Assembly: GCA_028691965.1 (NCBI GenBank)
Contig: JAQUYE010000004.1
Coordinates: 1-64,000 of the forward strand
DNA length: 64,000 nt
From: Paludibacter sp.
Lineage (GTDB): Bacteria; Bacteroidota; Bacteroidia; Bacteroidales; Paludibacteraceae
Direction: 5' to 3'
Shown: positions 17,776-25,897 of the stretch, piece after piece
How positions within the stretch are numbered: the first letter of the stretch is position 1
Layout: each line of letters starts with the position of its first letter
Translations under genes and position numbers: made by a program
The notes under the pieces: generated by a model
Seen by the model: only the letters and a program-made list of their open reading frames with translations
Database searches by the model: none
Told to the model about the DNA's origin: nothing

Positions 17776-18000
17776 ATGAGTAGAACAGTAATTGTAAAAA
17801 TCGAAGCAGATTACAAAGAAATTGCAATGGAATTAGCAGAAATGCACAAACAAAAACATGAAGGTTTAGTCCCGATGCGTATCAGTGCTAAAACCGTGAT
17901 CCTGGTAAAACCAGATGATCCTCGCTACGTTGAGTATCGCATAAGCCAGAAAGGTAAAATACATAAGGAAATGGACGTTTTAAGAAAATCTAAGACATAA
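17776..18000 (+). CDS. Small early phage protein
   Basis: 74 residues, alternating hydrophobic/charged strands and a basic C-terminus (GKIHKEMDVLRKSKT). Not recognised. It sits 9 bases after the primase-helicase and is probably co-transcribed with it. Confidence 0.6.
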   Translation: MSRTVIVKIEADYKEIAMELAEMHKQKHEGLVPMRISAKTVILVKPDDPRYVEYRISQKGKIHKEMDVLRKSKT

Positions 18001-18005
18001 TTATA

Positions 18006-18119
18006 ATGAAAGCAAAAGTAAAATCACGAGGTCAATCAAATGGTTGTTTTTACATTTTTATTACAGCAATTGGCTTTTGGGCCGCATTGATCACTATTTT
18101 TTTTATATATATCAAATGA
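18006..18119 (+). CDS. 37-residue membrane peptide
   Basis: Short frame M-K-A-K-V-K-S-R then a hydrophobic segment (CFYIFITAIGFWAALITIFF) of one membrane-helix length, ending IYIK. It starts 5 bases after the previous stop, and its stop overlaps the methyltransferase start as ATGA (18116-18119), a translational-coupling arrangement. Basic N-terminus, so N-in topology is expected. Function unknown. Confidence 0.55.
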   Translation: MKAKVKSRGQSNGCFYIFITAIGFWAALITIFFIYIK

Positions 18120-19738
18120 CAAAAGATATTGAATTAATATACATTGATTTATTTTCAGGTGCAGGTGGCACCTCAACAGGGGTAGAGACAAGCGGAGTAG
18201 CAAAAGTTATTGCTTGCGTCAACCATGATGCTAATGCAATCGCTTCCCATGCTGCAAATCATCCGGAAGCACTACACTTTGTAGAAGATGTTAGAACACT
18301 CGATGTAACAAAGATTATTGCTCATACTAAATTTATGAAGCGTCAACACCCGGATGCAAAACTTGTGTTGTGGGCTAGTTTGGAGTGTACTAATTTCAGC
18401 AAGGCAAAAGGTGGCCTACCACGTGATGCAGACAGCCGAACATTGGCTTATTCGTTGTACAAGCATTACGATCCTATCAGAAATAAATATCTTGACGGGA
18501 TAGGATATATTCAGGCATTAGATCCAGACTACATACAAATAGAAAATGTTGAAGAGTTTATGAGCTGGGGCGAAATGGATGCAAATGGTAAGCCAATAAG
18601 CAGACAAAATGGGATAAACTACATGAGGTTTGTTAATGATATTTGCAACCTTGGCTACCATACAGATTTTAGAATTTTAAATTCAGCTGACTTCGGAGCT
18701 TACACATCAAGAAAAAGGCTTTTTCTTCAGTTTGCGAAATGCAATCTTGCTATTACATGGCCGGAACCAACGCATTGCAAAGGAGGATCAGTGGGTATGT
18801 TTGATGAGTTTAAAAAATGGAAGCCGGTAAAAGATGTTCTTGATTTTTCAGACGAAGGTGTTTCTATTTTTGAAAGGAAAAAACCACTTTCGGACAAAAC
18901 ACTAGAAAGAATTTATGCCGGACTTATAAAGTTCGTTGCAGGAGGTAAGAATAAATTTATCTCAAAGTACTTTAGTGGACATCCTGAGAGTAAAAACATA
19001 TCTGTTGAACAGCCATCTGGGGCAATTACAACAAAAGATCACCACTCGATTGTGACTTGCCGGTTTATTTCTGCATATTATAGTAACGGAGACAATGTGA
19101 GCTCAATTGAATATCCAAGTCCTACAGTTACAACCAAAGACAGGCTTACGATTGTTAATACAAAATTTCTTGACATGCAGTATGGAAATGGCATGCCATC
19201 GAATTTAAACAATCCAGCACCTACTGTAACCACGAACCCAAAACATCATCTGGTCACAGTTACCCCATGGATCATGAACACAAATTATGGTAACATAGGG
19301 AGCGGAATCAACGTCCCGGCACCAACAATTACAGCAAATCGCAAATGGCACTACCTCCTGAATCCTCAATACATGAATGCAGGTGGTTCAGTTGATAATC
19401 CGGCTTTTACTTTAATTGCAAGAATGGACAAGATGCCACCATATTTAGTTAATGCCGAAAGTGGAGAGGTTGCAATAATGATACACGAATCCGATACCAT
19501 ACAAATGATAAAAATCAAAGAATTCATGTGTATGTATGGTATTGTGGATATTAAAATGCGAATGTTGAAAATTCCAGAGCTAAAAATGATAATGGGATTC
19601 CCGGAAAACTACAAACTGATTGGGACTCAGGCGGAACAAAAGAAGTACATAGGTAATGCGGTTGAGGTAACAATGGCCAGAGCGCTTTGTGGAGCAACGG
19701 CAAGGGGACTAAGAAATGTATGCAGAAATGCTATATAA
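18116..19738 (+). CDS. DNA (cytosine-5) methyltransferase, phage-borne
   Basis: 540 residues from the ATG in the ATGA overlap; an upstream in-frame start at 18044 lies inside the small membrane gene. C5-MTase motifs: I DLFSGAGG, IV with catalytic Cys in SLECTNFS (variant of the usual PCQ), VI IENVEEF, VIII TSRKRLF, IX/X GFPENYKL and YIGNAV. The target-recognition part has repeats of the NPAPTVTT type. With no restriction gene beside it, it most likely protects phage DNA from host restriction. Confidence 0.93.
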   Translation: MTKDIELIYIDLFSGAGGTSTGVETSGVAKVIACVNHDANAIASHAANHPEALHFVEDVRTLDVTKIIAHTKFMKRQHPDAKLVLWASLECTNFSKAKGGLPRDADSRTLAYSLYKHYDPIRNKYLDGIGYIQALDPDYIQIENVEEFMSWGEMDANGKPISRQNGINYMRFVNDICNLGYHTDFRILNSADFGAYTSRKRLFLQFAKCNLAITWPEPTHCKGGSVGMFDEFKKWKPVKDVLDFSDEGVSIFERKKPLSDKTLERIYAGLIKFVAGGKNKFISKYFSGHPESKNISVEQPSGAITTKDHHSIVTCRFISAYYSNGDNVSSIEYPSPTVTTKDRLTIVNTKFLDMQYGNGMPSNLNNPAPTVTTNPKHHLVTVTPWIMNTNYGNIGSGINVPAPTITANRKWHYLLNPQYMNAGGSVDNPAFTLIARMDKMPPYLVNAESGEVAIMIHESDTIQMIKIKEFMCMYGIVDIKMRMLKIPELKMIMGFPENYKLIGTQAEQKKYIGNAVEVTMARALCGATARGLRNVCRNAI

Positions 19739-19871
19739 CGAATAAGACTATATGAAATGTAAAGATAAGAATACCGAAACACGCATTTTTGTAAAGATAC
19801 TTCATAACCACACAAACATGTATAAATCATAGGCAAAACATTATAATATCACATTTATAAACAACTATATT

Positions 19872-20249
19872 ATGAACATCACAGAAAAAATCAAAAGTTA
19901 CGAAGATGCATGCAATGCATTAGGTTTAAACCCGGAGGATCTTCCGGTAGTCGATATGCTTCCCGAAAAGGATAAATCATCGATAATTAGCTATTACAAG
20001 CTTATTGTTATTATCCGAGCCCTGAATGAGGGATGGGAGCCTGACTTTTATAATATTCATGAAAGAAAGTACTATAATTGGCTTTGGGTGGATTCTGCGG
20101 GCTTCGTTTTTGTGTCTTCGTCTAACGCCTCCTCGTCTACGGCTGCGCTTCTCGGCTCTCGCCTTTGTTTTAAAAATAGTAATCTAGCCAGATTTGCAGC
20201 TGAACATTTCCTTGAATTGTATAAAAGCTATTTACTCCTAATAAGATGA
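19872..20249 (+). CDS. Small DGR target protein (remote variable protein)
   Basis: 125 residues. The N-terminal ~70 are helical; residues about 75-100 are encoded by a variable repeat (20094-20171) that matches the DGR template of this phage with differences almost only at template adenines. The encoded AGF...GSRLCF segment parallels the fibre's variable end, followed by a helix (NLARFAAEHFLELYKSY) absent from the fibre. I recall similar small Bacteroidota proteins of unknown role. It lies in the early region, so its variable surface is unlikely to be a virion fibre. Confidence 0.75.
   Translation: MNITEKIKSYEDACNALGLNPEDLPVVDMLPEKDKSSIISYYKLIVIIRALNEGWEPDFYNIHERKYYNWLWVDSAGFVFVSSSNASSSTAALLGSRLCFKNSNLARFAAEHFLELYKSYLLLIR
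20094..20171 (+). repeat. DGR variable repeat 2 (VR2)
   Basis: Aligned without gaps to template 44014-44091: 78 bases, 20 differences, of which 18 are at template adenines (18 of 21 adenines changed) and two are C-to-T (template 44033 and 44050). It shares its 3' end with VR1 but is shorter at the 5' side. It is about 24 kb from the template on the same strand. Confidence 0.92.
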
Positions 20250-20566
20250 AGCAGTTTAAAATACAGGTTTGCATATCAAATGAGGAAAGCGAGCGAAGGA
20301 GAATGATCGCTAGGGTTGCGCTCGATATGGGCCTGGCCATTACCATGGCCGACGCCGCTAAAATAATTAATCCAACTCCGTTTGATTATGATCTACAGTG
20401 TGCTTACGTTGTTTTAGCTGCCACGTTCAACTTTCGCCAATCATCACATACTGTACACCAATTGTACAGATTAGCATCCTCCGGGATAGCTGTAGTAGTT
20501 GGTGTAAAGAAGCTACAGCCAGAGTACGAATTTATGTGTAGCATTTACGAGCCAGGAGTTGTATAA
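20246..20566 (+). CDS. Phage protein co-translated with the remote DGR target
   Basis: 106 residues, mostly helical, no family recognised. Its start overlaps the stop of the variable protein as ATGA (20246-20249), so the two are probably made together and may act together. It is the last early gene before a terminator. Confidence 0.65.
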   Translation: MKQFKIQVCISNEESERRRMIARVALDMGLAITMADAAKIINPTPFDYDLQCAYVVLAATFNFRQSSHTVHQLYRLASSGIAVVVGVKKLQPEYEFMCSIYEPGVV

Positions 20567-20587
20567 AGACATAAAATCATTAATTAG

Positions 20588-20623
20588 AAGTTGGATGCGC
20601 ACGATTGCACTCCAACTTTTTTT
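20588..20623 (+). terminator. Terminator of the early operon
   Basis: Arms 20588-20595 and 20611-20618 pair perfectly, with three further pairs inside, followed by a T run. The loop carries one GCACGATT copy of the nearby iteron family. Confidence 0.75.
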
Positions 20624-20771
20624 GTTTTCCCCCGTTCCCCCAATTTTATCTCAACTATATTTATAGGAATAACTGTGCACAAGTTGTTCAAATATAGATG
20701 TATACATATAATATTCTTCTTTTTTATATTTTTTGTATTTTACAAAACAGACTAGTATAAAAAGTGGTAAA

Positions 20772-21012
20772 AAAATCGTGCAGTCGTACGAAAGTTAAAT
20801 TTTGAAACTTAAACACCTAAATAACAGATAATTATAGGCGCACGATTTTTGCACGATTTTGCACGATTCGTACTTTTCCGCACGATTTTTAAAATCGTAC
20901 GGTTTTTTTTAAAAATGAACGAAATCGTGCAAAAAAAGTACGGCCATATATTGTTGATATACAGCATACTATGTTACTATGATTGATGTTTTGCACTTCT
21001 GCACGATTTTTT
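20772..21012. repeat. GCACGATTTT iteron cluster, candidate origin
   Basis: Direct GCACGATT copies start at 20840, 20851, 20861, 20880 and 21001, with inverted copies at 20774-20781 and 20923-20930, a degenerate inverted copy at 20893-20900, and another direct copy at 20599 in the terminator. Three direct copies are 10-11 bp apart, i.e. on one helix face. 20879-20901 is an imperfect palindrome. The 590-bp stretch 20567-21155 has no gene and separates the early and late regions. A replication origin or a large operator is likely; which of the two is unknown. Confidence 0.65.
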
Positions 21013-21155
21013 ACCTGTATTTTCGATAAGGGGGGTAGTCAAATTTAGATAGTTTTATCATTTTTTTTTGGTGGGCTTAGAAATTATTGTTATATTTAAT
21101 AATTAATTAAATATATGATTATCAGTTTTTTAATTTTAAAATTCAATGCTATATT

Positions 21156-21716
21156 ATGAGTAAATTTTCAATCATAATACCATGTAAGACCTATTCAAAG
21201 AGATTTTTAGAGCTGAATTATGGTAATCCTGTTGACTTCACTAAGGATAAAACTATTTATCCGGAATTCCGTAAAAAATTACAAAGGCAAAATAACCGCT
21301 ATGAAAAGAGATACCAGGACTGTAGTTTCTCCAGATACATAGATTCCATAGAAGTGAAAATAACAAGGGATGATTTTTACCGTTTTGGATGGGAGCTCAC
21401 AAAAACTGATCTTGTAAGTTTTAATAGGGAAATTGAATCTAGAGCTAAGATCTTTATGTATGTAATAGTATCAACACGTATGGCATTTGGCATGTCAATG
21501 ACTGATAGTATTGCTTATTTTCAGGATGCTTACGATTTCCCCGAGGATATATGGGCAAAGGAAAGTATAGTTAAAGACTGTCAGCGCAATCTATCGGTAA
21601 CTAAGAATGAGATCTTAAATAATATATCTTCACTAATAGATAAACTTTCGTTGGCGAAATTGTCAGTTAACGAGACAATATCTCATAATTTCAGAAAATC
21701 ATATGAAAAAGCTTGA
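21156..21716 (+). CDS. Phage protein of unknown function
   Basis: 186 residues, basic, largely helical; no family recognised. It is the first gene after the iteron stretch and overlaps the next gene by 14 bases. It precedes the first TGTCC-type late promoter, so it is probably expressed from a different promoter (a TATATTTA-like box lies upstream). Confidence 0.6.
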   Translation: MSKFSIIIPCKTYSKRFLELNYGNPVDFTKDKTIYPEFRKKLQRQNNRYEKRYQDCSFSRYIDSIEVKITRDDFYRFGWELTKTDLVSFNREIESRAKIFMYVIVSTRMAFGMSMTDSIAYFQDAYDFPEDIWAKESIVKDCQRNLSVTKNEILNNISSLIDKLSLAKLSVNETISHNFRKSYEKA

Positions 21717-22176
21717 ATTTGATTTTAATGGCAACATGGGTGGCATTACCAGAATGTTTGCAATTCCTGAAAATTCTTATAAAAGAATTGTGCCTGATCA
21801 TACTAATAAAAAAGTAAGATTGGAAGTTAAGAATAGAGCTGATATTATTGATATTTATTTTATTGATGATACTGATACCTTTACTGAAGAGTATGATAAT
21901 GGACTTTATAAAGTACAGGTTAGTGCTATATTTCCAAAGTTAAACAGATTAACGCAACACGATTTAATTAAACTCGATACTGAAAATTGGCGTGTATTAT
22001 TTCAGGACAATAATGATAATATACGCTTAGCCGGTAACGATGACTATGCTTTAGAATTCAGGCGTATCGATACTACCGGTCGTATATCGGCACGAAATCA
22101 GGTTAGCTTTACTTTTTACGGAGCTCAAATTACTCCATGTTGTTTTATTGATCTTATTGAAATGGACGATTTATAA
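21703..22176 (+). CDS. Phage protein of unknown function, beta-rich
   Basis: 157 residues with many short strands and few helices; the C-terminal part (ISARNQVSFTFYGAQI) looks like a beta-sandwich edge. Not recognised. It is coupled to the previous gene and followed by a terminator that overlaps late promoter P1. Confidence 0.6.
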   Translation: MKKLEFDFNGNMGGITRMFAIPENSYKRIVPDHTNKKVRLEVKNRADIIDIYFIDDTDTFTEEYDNGLYKVQVSAIFPKLNRLTQHDLIKLDTENWRVLFQDNNDNIRLAGNDDYALEFRRIDTTGRISARNQVSFTFYGAQITPCCFIDLIEMDDL

Positions 22177-22201
22177 TGTTAATCAGCACTATATAGTTAA
22201 T

Positions 22202-22251
22202 CAGCAATAGGCTTCTGTCCTTTTGCTGTTTTTTTTTGTACTCTACTTTTG
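22202..22251 (+). promoter_or_regulatory. Late phage promoter P1, overlapping a terminator
   Basis: TGTCCTTTT at 22216-22224, 19 bases, TACTTTTG at 22244-22251; start codon 18 bases after the box. The hairpin 22202-22211/22219-22228 (one mismatch) followed by a T run (22229-22237) contains the TGTCCTTTT element, so terminator and promoter share bases. Confidence 0.8.
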
Positions 22252-22269
22252 AGCAAATATTTAAATATT

Positions 22270-23388
22270 ATGGCAAAAGAAAGGGTAATTAATTTGATAG
22301 GTGGCATTTCCGAATGGAATATGTCATATTCATACATCAAATACATGATGGATGAATTGGGTGAAGGTCCTATTCATGTTAAATGCACTTCCCCTGGAGG
22401 TGATGTTAATCAGGCTCTACTGATCAAATCATTATTTGAGGACCATGGTGATGTAACAATCGAATATATTGGTTTCAATGCGTCGGCAGCAACCTTGATT
22501 GGGCATGGTGCATGCAAAACTACTATTCGAGAAGATTCATTGTACCTGGTTCATAAACCATCTATCTGGATTGATACATGGGGACGTATGAATGCTGACG
22601 AATTGGCGGCAGCTATACAAGAACTTGAAGGTCAAAAGAAAGATGCTGAAAAAATAACTCTTATGTTGGCTCAGGACTATGTTAATAGTCGTGGTATGGA
22701 AATGCAAGTAGTAGAGAAACTTATGAAAGAAAGCCGGTGGTTGACAGCTAAAGAAACGGTTGATCTTGGTTTAGTTGATGAGTTGATACCTACAAAATCA
22801 AAAAAGGCAACAATAACAAATGAAGCCATTGCTATGATGCATGCCAACGGCTATCCAATACCAGAAGAAGTAGAAGATTTATTAACAAATCAAATTCGAG
22901 ATTTAAATCCAGGACTTCTCAAACAAATCATGAATATTATTTCACCTAAAAATCAAATCTCAATGACAAAAGAATTTTCTTGTATCAATCAAGTGCTGTC
23001 TGTTGATGGTGTGGATGTAAAAGATGGAAAGGTAACTCTTACCGTTGAACAGCTAACTGCACTAAATCAGCACCTGTCTGATCGCGATTCGGAAGTAACT
23101 AATATTACTACCGAGCGTGATAATGCTATTCAAGCACAATCTACAGCCCAAAGTGCGTTAAATGATTTTACCACACAGGTAAATCAAATTGATCCTTCAG
23201 TAGCTGCTGCTGCTGACATAACTTCGAAAGTTGCAGCAATAACAGCTAAACTCTCATCAAGACCTGGTGCTAACCATTCTACTCCACAAGGTAAATCGGG
23301 TGCTAGCAATCAGTCAACTAATGATGCCGACTTCGACACTATCGATGCCCTGCCTCATAATCAGGCTGCCGACAAAGAAACGTATTAA
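22270..23388 (+). CDS. ClpP-like prohead protease fused to scaffold
   Basis: 372 residues from ATG 22270; the TTG at 22249 lies inside the promoter -7 box and is excluded. Residues 1-175 are a ClpP/SppA-type serine protease (CTSPGGDVNQ; nucleophile Ser in GFNASAATL; His in LYLVHKPS). The C-terminal ~150 residues are a coiled, Gln/Ala-rich scaffold-like region. It should shape the prohead and then be cut during maturation. The capsid gene follows after 19 bases. Confidence 0.88.
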   Translation: MAKERVINLIGGISEWNMSYSYIKYMMDELGEGPIHVKCTSPGGDVNQALLIKSLFEDHGDVTIEYIGFNASAATLIGHGACKTTIREDSLYLVHKPSIWIDTWGRMNADELAAAIQELEGQKKDAEKITLMLAQDYVNSRGMEMQVVEKLMKESRWLTAKETVDLGLVDELIPTKSKKATITNEAIAMMHANGYPIPEEVEDLLTNQIRDLNPGLLKQIMNIISPKNQISMTKEFSCINQVLSVDGVDVKDGKVTLTVEQLTALNQHLSDRDSEVTNITTERDNAIQAQSTAQSALNDFTTQVNQIDPSVAAAADITSKVAAITAKLSSRPGANHSTPQGKSGASNQSTNDADFDTIDALPHNQAADKETY

Positions 23389-23407
23389 TCAGCTAAATAT
23401 TTAAATT

Positions 23408-24358
23408 ATGGCTATCAACAAAACTGACATTGTTATTGAATACGGCGCATATTATATTGCCGGAGGTCAAAATGAACAGCGCCTTAAAAGGCTGTTGCTG
23501 TTTGGTCGCGAGACTACTAAGTATGCGACTCAGGTAAAAACGGACGATACTGTCTACCGTCTTGCTAAGTCTACCATCTCCTCTCTTGTCCAAAGTTTCC
23601 AAAAAAGTTTCACACCTAAAGGTGATGTTACATTTACACCTAATCCAATTCAGCTATTTAAACTGAAAGTGGATATGGAAGTATATCCTGACGATATTGA
23701 AGATAGCTGGTTAGGATTTCTTGCCAGTAATTCTTTGACCCGGAAAGATTGGCCATTGGTAAGATATATACTTGAATCTCATGCTTTCGGAAAGATATCT
23801 GAAGACATGGAGCTCAACGAATACTACAAAGGTGTGTATGAAGCTCCTGTTGCAGGAACTGCCGGGACAAGTGGTAAATCGATGGACGGACTTAAAGTAA
23901 TATTGGGCAAAGATAATATCAATCGTTTGACGATGGATGCTCTGAATGCTTCAACTATTTACGATCAGGTTGAAAATGCTTTCGAACAAATCAGTGAGGT
24001 ATACCAAAATACCGAAATGATTGTAGCTATGGCCCCTAAATGGGCTCGCGCTTTTCTTAAGGATAAACGTACCCTTGGGTATTATACTATTGATGGCGCC
24101 AACAAAATTGACAACCGTCTTGATTTTGCACCTGCTGCTGTTGTTGGGTTGCCTTCGATGATCAATACCAACGACATTTTTATCACTACAAAATCAAACT
24201 TTCTTCATATTACCAAAAAGGGTGAAAATGCTGCTAAGGTTAATGTTGAAGAGGCAAAACGCTGTGTTAGTATTATGACTGACTGGTGGGAAGGTCTTGG
24301 TTTCGGCATTAACGAACTTGTTTGGACTAATGTTCCGGCATCTACTCCTGAATCGTAG
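23408..24358 (+). CDS. Major capsid protein
   Basis: 316 residues. Placed directly after the protease/scaffold gene, as usual. The body has the pattern of HK97-fold capsid proteins of Bacteroidota phages: a beta-rich middle (VTFTPNPIQLFKLKVDMEVY), a helix with DWPLVRYILE, then an APKWARAFLKDK segment and the VEEAKRCVSIMTDWWEG end. The call rests on position and overall pattern, not on a conserved catalytic motif. Confidence 0.82.
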   Translation: MAINKTDIVIEYGAYYIAGGQNEQRLKRLLLFGRETTKYATQVKTDDTVYRLAKSTISSLVQSFQKSFTPKGDVTFTPNPIQLFKLKVDMEVYPDDIEDSWLGFLASNSLTRKDWPLVRYILESHAFGKISEDMELNEYYKGVYEAPVAGTAGTSGKSMDGLKVILGKDNINRLTMDALNASTIYDQVENAFEQISEVYQNTEMIVAMAPKWARAFLKDKRTLGYYTIDGANKIDNRLDFAPAAVVGLPSMINTNDIFITTKSNFLHITKKGENAAKVNVEEAKRCVSIMTDWWEGLGFGINELVWTNVPASTPES

Positions 24359-24385
24359 TATTAACTATCTTAACAACTTTATGTT

Positions 24386-24955
24386 ATGACAAAACAAATA
24401 ACGTTAGAAAATATTGATCATGTTTTGGATGGTGGTAATATGGCTGGTATTCGTCCTCGTTTGGTATATGGGTATCACGAAGATGTTGCTGTATGGCCGG
24501 TAGAACCTGATGGGTCTACAGCCCCTGTATCACTGGATGCTGCCGGGGAACTGGTGGGTGATGTGATAATGAAACCTGGTACAAAAGCTTTTGTTCTCGA
24601 CTTCACTGAAGACGTTGGAAATCATCAGATGGCAGTTGTTGGTGAAACAGATGGCTTGCACGTGGATCATACCTTGAATATTATCAAGGCTAAAATCAAA
24701 TCAAGAATATTAGGATTTATGGCAGCTGCAATGGATCGTAAAATGTTCTTCATTGTTGAGGACGAAAACGATACGCATTACTTGATGGGTAACAAAAAAA
24801 GAGGTGCATCGATGGTTGCCAGTGATGGGACAGTTACTGGTACAGGTAGTGGTGATCGTAATCAGACTACTCTTCAATTTAAGTTCCGTACTCGTAAAGC
24901 TCTTATATATAAGGGCGACACAGAAGACATGCTTATTGAAGTCCCTGTATCATAA
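24386..24955 (+). CDS. Phage structural protein, tail-tube-like
   Basis: 189 residues with a beta-sandwich pattern and a C-terminal part (TLQFKFRTRKALIYKGD) like tail-tube or head-decoration proteins. Last gene of the capsid block; a terminator follows at 24977. Tail tube is my first guess, capsid decoration the alternative. Confidence 0.5.
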   Translation: MTKQITLENIDHVLDGGNMAGIRPRLVYGYHEDVAVWPVEPDGSTAPVSLDAAGELVGDVIMKPGTKAFVLDFTEDVGNHQMAVVGETDGLHVDHTLNIIKAKIKSRILGFMAAAMDRKMFFIVEDENDTHYLMGNKKRGASMVASDGTVTGTGSGDRNQTTLQFKFRTRKALIYKGDTEDMLIEVPVS

Positions 24956-24976
24956 CCACCAATGTAAAGATAAGAG

Positions 24977-25005
24977 ACTCCTGATAATTTTCAGGAGTTT
25001 TTTTT
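24977..25005 (+). terminator. Terminator of the capsid block
   Basis: Arms 24977-24984 and 24991-24998 pair perfectly around a 6-base loop, and a T run leads straight into late promoter P2. Confidence 0.85.
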
Positions 25006-25041
25006 TGTCCTTTTGCCACACTGAATATCGCACGTTCTTTG
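25006..25041 (+). promoter_or_regulatory. Late phage promoter P2
   Basis: TGTCCTTTT 25006-25014, 19 bases, GTTCTTTG 25034-25041, then ATG after 25 bases. The -7 box has GT instead of TA but the spacing is identical to the other six copies. Confidence 0.8.
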
Positions 25042-25066
25042 ATATATAATTATAGCTAACAACATT

Positions 25067-25897
25067 ATGGAAGTACAACTATCAGTTCAACTTAGGAATG
25101 AAGTAACTAAGTGGCTTAATTCATCTAAAAAAAATATTGATGAAGGATTAAATCTTTTTGAAGAATCAGGATATAAACCAGGTGTTTGCAAGATTTTCAT
25201 TCAAAATCGTAATAGAGGGGATATACCTAAAAAGCTTGAAGCAGAACTTCGGTTGTTGCTACGTTATTATGCTAATCCTACTAGTCCGATACATCAGGAT
25301 CAGGTAAATGAATTTTACCAGAAACATAAATCTGAAAATGTTTTGCAACAAAAAACATTTATTGAGCCACTTGAGTACGATTTATATCCCACACAAGTTA
25401 AGGATTGCATTACCGAATTCAGAAACCTTTACACCGAACGAAGTAAAATGCATAATAAGCTAAAAAAGGACGGAGAAGGTAATTCAATTAACCAAACAGA
25501 TGCACGGGCACTTATAGTTGCTAAGATAGACGCCTGTAGTCGCAGAATGGATGAACTTTGGGCAGCAGTTGATGCCTGGAAAGCAAATCAGTATCTACCA
25601 TCTGATGATTTACTAGGTAATAAACTTATTTTGGAAAATATAAGAATTGCTAAATTGCATGTCCAGGATCCTAAATTCGAGTTGGGAAATGATATTACTA
25701 CTCTACGCAAACAGTCGGATAATTGGCGTACAAAGATTGTTAAGGCTAAAAATCGACTTAAATATCAATCAGACACGAAGAGTAATAAAGAAAATCCAAT
25801 GCCTGCAGGACCTAAAAGAATTAAAATAGAGAAAAGGATAAAAACACTAGAGATCCAAAAACTTGAAATTGACACTAAATTAGCAGAACTCTCATAA
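25067..25897 (+). CDS. Phage protein, coiled-coil, unknown function
   Basis: 276 residues, helical, with long charged segments at 100-170 and a coiled C-terminus (KRIKIEKRIKTLEIQKLEID). No family recognised. First gene of the terminase block, and its stop overlaps the next start by one base. Its place before a nuclease-like gene and the terminases suggests a packaging or DNA-handling role, which is only inference. Confidence 0.65.
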   Translation: MEVQLSVQLRNEVTKWLNSSKKNIDEGLNLFEESGYKPGVCKIFIQNRNRGDIPKKLEAELRLLLRYYANPTSPIHQDQVNEFYQKHKSENVLQQKTFIEPLEYDLYPTQVKDCITEFRNLYTERSKMHNKLKKDGEGNSINQTDARALIVAKIDACSRRMDELWAAVDAWKANQYLPSDDLLGNKLILENIRIAKLHVQDPKFELGNDITTLRKQSDNWRTKIVKAKNRLKYQSDTKSNKENPMPAGPKRIKIEKRIKTLEIQKLEIDTKLAELS

